Below are positions 59,109-64,000 of a stretch of 64,000 nt of DNA, piece by piece. The translations under genes and the position numbers were made by a program. The notes beneath the pieces were generated by a model that saw only the letters and a program-made list of their open reading frames with translations, was not told where the DNA came from and searched no databases. Each line of letters starts with the position of its first letter. Positions within the stretch are counted from its first letter, which is position 1. The DNA lies in contig CM017564.1 of NCBI GenBank assembly GCA_007844125.1, positions 24,918,263 through 24,982,262 on the forward strand, written 5' to 3'. The stretch comes from Sinonovacula constricta. Lineage: Eukaryota > Mollusca > Bivalvia > Cardiida > Solecurtidae.

Positions 59109-59111
<3 letters not shown>

Positions 59112-59170
<59 letters not shown>
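59112..59170. repeat. (ATT)n microsatellite
   Basis: About 19 near-perfect trinucleotide units. Confidence 0.96.
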
Positions 59171-59171
<1 letters not shown>

Positions 59172-59174
59172 ATT

Positions 59175-60280
59175 ACTATTATTTATTCCGACCTACAGAC
59201 AACACACTATTTTGAAAGACTGTGTTAGACATGGTTTTACATAACATATGACAATAACTGGCCATTTTTGAAATCACCATTCAGCGTGATTTATCAAAGT
59301 TTTGCTGTTTTGAGCAACAACAAAACAACAGCAGCAATAAGAAAACAAGAAAAAAAAGATGAAAAGGTAACATGGCAAAGACGTACAAGACAAGAAACCT
59401 TTCTATGAAAACGGTCTCCCCGAAAAGATATGATTACCTGTATTTTTTTTTGTCCCCATAACAATGTTTGTGGGCAGGTCATTTGCGAAGAAAACGATTG
59501 CGGGAACAGTCACAAGATTTGTATGTCTAAGGAGACTAGATGCGTTTATTGTTTCCTGGCATGCTTTAGATGTTTATAGTAATATTGTAATCTTGTTATA
59601 CTAAATGTTCAATTGATTATACTGAATATTGCGGATATACATGTACATGGAACGTAGACTTATGAATGAACAACGCCGCGCAAGAAAATCATCCAGTGAC
59701 TAGAAGAAGGGAGAAAAATGTTACAAAAATGATTGTTCCACTGCTTATGCGTTACATACTAGGCCGACATTGTTGCGATATACCGCGCGGGGCCTCGCTG
59801 CAGTCTGCGGCTTTTTATCAAAACAATATATCAAATAACAGGAAGTTTATCTTGAACTCAGAGCTTTTGTTTTGGGCTTTAATTTAGTTGAAAAGCAATT
59901 ATGTGGAAAGTATACTAAATATAATAGTTTTTAACAATCGGAAGTTAGTGGCAGTGATGTAACTATCGTCCTAATGAATAATCTTTATTTAGAAGAGGTT
60001 ATTGTGTTGCAGCTGATAACGTGCCCACTTTTCAATGCACTTTAGGTTAAACTAACGCCGCCCAAACAGCGCTTTTCAGCCCTTTGATTCCATAAGAGGC
60101 AGCCCCACTCCCATTCCTTGTGGCACCAATAATGGGCACCGCACATCAGCGCGGACTCCAAGAAGTATAGTGACGTGTTTGATAAACTGTTTGTCGAAGA
60201 CTGATTTTAAATATAGGCCACTGATATCTTTTCTACGTATAGTAGCATTAGCACCTCCATCATACTCACTACATTAACTA
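59175..60280. other. Non-coding DNA, nothing recognised
   Basis: No supported gene or repeat family. Confidence 0.4.
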
Positions 60281-60295
60281 TTATCATGACAGGCA

Positions 60296-60585
60296 CCGCC
60301 GCGGTCATGGCCACGAGGATGATGACAACAACTACAACCATCAACACCACTGCGACCACCAGCACCACCGCCAGCCCCACATCATCATTACATCCACCAC
60401 CCTCATCAGTAACTTTGTCACCTCCACAACTACCACTCCTATCGCACTATTACCGCCCTTCTACCACCATAAACACCACTTTCTCTACAACCACAACCAC
60501 CACAAAAAACATTACCAACACCTCTACCACCAACACCATAACGACGACAACCACGACCACGACCACCACACTCTTTAGTACCTTC
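60296..60585. repeat. ACC/CAC-rich low-complexity tract
   Basis: Imperfect ACC/ACA trinucleotides; the Thr-rich 203-codon frame over it is an artefact. Not clearly collinear with the 43 and 57 kb tracts. Confidence 0.85.
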
Positions 60586-60599
60586 AGTCATTGCAACCT

Positions 60600-61380
60600 T
60601 TTAATTCTTAAATGTCTAGCCCCTCTCGCTGAAAAACAACACACGTTTGAAGCAACCTTCCCAAGCAAGAGGTCTCTCTTCCTTTTATCATCTTACTTTA
60701 AGATAAAAAAACACAGACAAAATGAAAATGCAACATGTAGCCAAATTGCCATTCCATGTAATGCATTTGACATTTACTTGTACGGAACACTTTGCACTTT
60801 TGTCTTTTTTATACTCTTTTGTAAAGACATTTCTTATTTCTCGACTGCGCGTACAGTTTCATTTTTTCCGCTTTCTAGCTTTAGCAGCTTTTCTTGATTG
60901 AATTCAGAGTAAACACAAAAAGAAAAAAAAACAAGGGAGAAACTTATTTACTCAATAATTTAAATATGGTTTACAAAATATTTTCGTAGTTTTTTCTCTT
61001 TTCTTTAAAAATCAAACACACATTAATTCTTGAAAAAAATACATGCATCCGTTTTTTCTATGCTTTATTTTATATTTAATAACAGCGAGCAATGCATCTT
61101 TATATTTCTCCTGATAAATGCCGAAAGGACAAACATTTGAAAAGAGAGGTGCCTAGTTTAAATGTATTTCATTCCCTTAAGAAATACTTGTCTGTATTTT
61201 ATATTATAGTTTATGGAGATTAAATTCTTTCAAGCTTTTAAGATTAACTTAAATTTTTAATTTAGCGCTCTTAGAGTAGTAACTTCGCACACATTCCGAA
61301 CTTGATATCAGTATTGTATTGTATATATTTTGAATTGGTAAAATACACCTTTGACATATTTATTTTTGCAAATTTATTTT
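60600..61380. other. AT-rich non-coding DNA, nothing recognised
   Basis: No supported gene or repeat family. Confidence 0.4.
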
Positions 61381-61384
61381 TATT

Positions 61385-61511
61385 ATCATCTTCATAGTCG
61401 TCGTCGTCGTAATCATCATTATCATCATCATCATCATCATCATCATTATCATCATCGTCGTCGTTGTCGGCGTCGTCGTCGTCAGCATCATCATCGCCGT
61501 CGTCGTAGTCG

Positions 61512-61560
<49 letters not shown>

Positions 61561-61680
61561 TATCATCATCAGCATCATTATCGTAATCATAATCCTCGTC
61601 TTCGTCCTCCTCATCGTCTCCTCATCCCCCTCCTCCTCGCCATCATCACCATTATCATCATCGTCATCATAATCGTCAAA
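61385..61680. repeat. (ATC)/(GTC)n microsatellite, interrupted
   Basis: Alternating catcat and cgtcgt blocks; pure CAT over 61512-61560. Confidence 0.95.
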
Positions 61681-61721
61681 TATAAAATCTGACTATTCTC
61701 TCACTTCTATATCTCTCATCG

Positions 61722-61905
61722 TATGGGTTCGAGTCGCGATCACGCCGAAGGACTTGAATGTAAGAAGATGTTGCATCTGGCCTGCGTTTCGCCGGTTGTT
61801 CTAATCAGACATTTGCCTATGTTCTCCCTCTACCATTGTAGCTGTACGTTGCTATATTGGCCAAAACTTTGTCGTTGCGATGTGTTTAAAAAACTAAACA
61901 AATGT
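61722..61905 (+). mobile_element. tRNA-derived SINE, family 2, 5'-truncated
   Basis: Begins at the B box (GGGTTCGAGTCGC, 61726-61738), then ttctccctctaccattgtag, ttgctatattgg and tttgtcgttgcgatgtg with an A-rich end (61890). Confidence 0.7.
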
Positions 61906-62255
61906 CTTCAAGTCTTCATTCTAACGATGAAACCCCATAAGGTCAAGATTGTCATTCTATTCAAAAGCATGTTCTCGACATACAATACTTGAAAAAAGTA
62001 ATGTTCAGTTTGTATTTATTTTTCTTTTTATCTGAGAACATTAATTAAAATTATCGTACAGTATCTTTAACATTTGATAAGGCAGTACAATTTACACGCG
62101 GAATTATCTTCGCTTGACATTTTTTTAATCAATGTGACATTGCAAGCTTCTATTTTAAATTAATATCGTATTACACTTCTGTACTTGTTTTTAAGGAATG
62201 CTGTTGGAGCGATCATGTCAAATATTTTCTTTGAAGTCATATTTCGAGTCTTACA

Positions 62256-62599
62256 TTAAAGATGGTATCCGACAGTTTGAACCAAAAGTATTTTATTTAT
62301 ACATCTAAGTAAACCATTATTATCTGAACAGTTACGTAAAATGCTGCTTATTGATGTCCTACACCTGTCGGAAAAGTGAACCATAACGCCACAATCGTCA
62401 TTACAAACATGTATTTTCTAACTGAGCCACGCTGCACAAGTAGCTATTTTTAAACCAAGAGAACCATGTGACCACTATTGTTTTAGTTCATCCACGTCAT
62501 CCTTTGTGACATCGATGTCTATTTTTAGCAGGAATCCTAATCGTTCTTATTTAAGATAGTTTTACATACATAAGATGTAGGCAAACAATCGGATACCAG
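62256..62599 (+). mobile_element. TTAA MITE (copy 12), internally deleted
   Basis: TTAAAGATGGTATCCGACAG at 62256; interior cctacacctgtcggaaaagt, cataacgccacaatcgtcat and gagccacgctgcac. The right end gcaaacaatcggataccagg meets copy 13 directly. About 150 bp shorter than full copies (right-half deletion). Confidence 0.88.
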
Positions 62600-62790
62600 G
62601 TGGTATCCGGCAGTTTGGACCAAATTGTGTTGCTCAAACAACCGAATAAATTAGTGTTACCTAAACAGATTCCGTGAAATGATGTTTACTGATGTCCTAT
62701 GCTTTTATGAACAGATAAACATAATCACTCCTCACGTCGTTACAAATATGTTTTTTCCTATCTGAGCCATGCTGCACAGTTAGCTTTATT
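62598..62790 (+). mobile_element. TTAA MITE (copy 13), left half, head-to-tail with copy 12
   Basis: aggtggtatccggcagtttg begins at the copy 12 end with no TTAA between. Interior gatgtcctatgc, gagccatgctgcacagttag; the right half is missing. Confidence 0.85.
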
Positions 62791-62799
62791 TCATCTGCG

Positions 62800-63365
62800 G
62801 TTTATATTGTTGTGGATATTATATTGACGAATTAAAATGCTCTTACGTAGAGTGGAGTTTTGCAGGAACCCTAAAGAACAATTTTCTGGTCATATTTCTT
62901 ACAAGAAAACTCATTATAAATGTATACTCACAGTACAACTCACAACAAGTTAAATTATGATTTTGCCCCTAATTGTTTATATTGAGAAAGGGTCGCTTTA
63001 ACGGTTATTTAGTAATTTGAAACACAAGGTTATATATATTTTGTACTGCGGGGTACGTTGAGAGAAAGCAAGAAAGAAGTGTTCGCTCCCATAGCTTGGA
63101 TTATCTTGTCATTTATAGCTGTTTTAATAATGGAGTATACTTACGACGCCAAATGTGCGTTTTTTCAATAACTTATTTTTTAATGCTTTTTTTTATTTAA
63201 GACGTAAATACATGCTTACTCGTGTTATCTTTAGCACGGGACACAAATGTGACAATAATACTACTAGTGTCATAAAAATGTGACATACCCTGAACTGTTA
63301 AAAATACCTTAGTTGATCTAGACAGTACATGTACACACAAAAAATTGTTGAAAACAGTAAAATAC
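62800..63365. other. AT-rich non-coding DNA, nothing recognised
   Basis: No supported gene or repeat family. Confidence 0.4.
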
Positions 63366-63372
63366 GAATTTC

Positions 63373-63605
63373 CAGGTATTGAAGGCACCGGGTTCCAATC
63401 CGGATCGCGAAATACCAAAGTCATAAAAATGATTGTTGTATAGTTTCCTTGCTAACGCTCAGGCGAATATAAGAATACTTCCCCGACTGGCCAGCTCAGT
63501 GGTCAGGATAATGTGACTTGGTGTGGTATCATGCCAGACGTTCACTGCATGCTATGCACAATGAAGGCAGCACTTTATATGCTTCAAATGGACACTGAAA
63601 TACCA
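63373..63605 (+). mobile_element. tRNA-derived SINE, family 1, 5'-truncated
   Basis: Starts inside the head (GGGTTCCAATCC, 63389-63400), continues ttgctaacgctcaggcgaat, tggtatcatgccagacgttc and gcagcactttatatgcttca, and lacks most of the terminal tail. Confidence 0.82.
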
Positions 63606-63609
63606 TAAA

Positions 63610-64000
63610 ATGTGTTTTAATAAAAGAAAAACTAAACAAGAAGTGTTTAATGTAAAGAGTCCTGGCTAAAAGTCGATCTAGTTCTAATACAAGATTTCCC
63701 GCTTTAGTTGAAACTGTCAAAAATAATTTAATATCCGTCAACAATAGATACAATGTTGCATCCTGCCGTTTCTTATTTAATTTATTTTCTCTTGATATTT
63801 CTGACTCAATAACCACTTTTGGGATGTTGCATTTGAAAATTGTTTGATTGAATTAAATATTCAATCATAAACCAATACAACTAGACGCAAATGCGTTTTG
63901 CCATGTAATGATGTGTGCGTGCTGTATGTCACTACAGTGATTATCTTTTAGCCTGAAAAAGCCCGAATAGATCAGACGTATGCAAATAATGCTACTGCAG
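63610..64000. other. AT-rich non-coding DNA to window edge
   Basis: No supported gene or repeat. Confidence 0.4.

Larger units (their letters stand above)
29052..64000 (+). other. Presumed first coding intron of the cyclase gene (open-ended)
   Basis: No second cyclase exon (helix 6, C1 or C2 domain peptides) was recognised in any frame downstream of the donor, so the intron is inferred to run at least 34.9 kb to the window edge. It is filled with MITEs, SINEs, tandem arrays and microsatellites annotated separately. Short exons of other genes could be hidden; none is supported. Confidence 0.5.

Overview
This is about 64 kb of AT-rich, intron-dominated animal nuclear DNA. It holds one securely recognised coding segment and a dense layer of short non-autonomous repeats. 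Several tRNA-derived SINE families, many short TIR elements, abundant microsatellites and the adenylate cyclase exon fit a lophotrochozoan, most likely a bivalve mollusc. The species cannot be fixed from sequence alone. Nothing prokaryotic, viral or CRISPR-like was seen.

The gene is the first coding exon of a transmembrane adenylate cyclase of the ADCY1/rutabaga type (28473-29051, + strand). It has a good Kozak start, an in-frame stop just upstream, a strong splice acceptor at 28215-28216 that probably ends a 5' UTR intron, and a phase-0 splice donor after 29051. It encodes the cytoplasmic N-terminus and about five membrane helices. The catalytic domains must lie beyond position 64000 or in exons I could not recognise, so nearly everything from 29052 on is probably first coding intron, and much of what lies before 28217 may be 5' UTR intron or intergenic DNA.

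Layout. 1-5.2 kb: SINE copies and a three-level nested insertion (TTAA-type MITE, then a pogo/Tigger-like element, then a 59-bp SINE tail). 5.2-8.15 kb: a tandem 1.07-kb duplication in which an internal 43-bp minisatellite has 4 units in one copy and 22 in the other. 8.6-9.2 kb: a 62-63 bp minisatellite. 10-18.3 kb: foldback elements, a roughly 500-bp AC tract, an intact tRNA-SINE, and a promoter-like patch. 19-23 kb: paired CRE octamers and hairpins. 26-27.1 kb: SINE and a 72-bp tandem array. 28.2-29.05 kb: the cyclase exon. 30.8-36.6 kb: hAT-like elements, MITEs and SINEs. 36.9-38.9 kb: a 24-bp satellite of about 84 units that is open on both strands. 39-45 kb: MITEs and a decaying 37-bp array. 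46-64 kb: trinucleotide tracts, a TIR element, a small satellite built from the MITE terminus, a MITE-plus-microsatellite duplication, and a head-to-tail MITE pair.

The most distinctive feature is the TTAA-flanked MITE family, with about fifteen full or partial copies. It is both a target for other insertions and the likely source of a new 109/110-bp satellite. Many copies carry CACGTG-like and TGACGTCG-like motifs. No reverse transcriptase or intact transposase was recognised, so all mobile DNA here appears non-autonomous. Long open frames over the tandem arrays and microsatellites are best explained by repeat periods divisible by three, not by genes.
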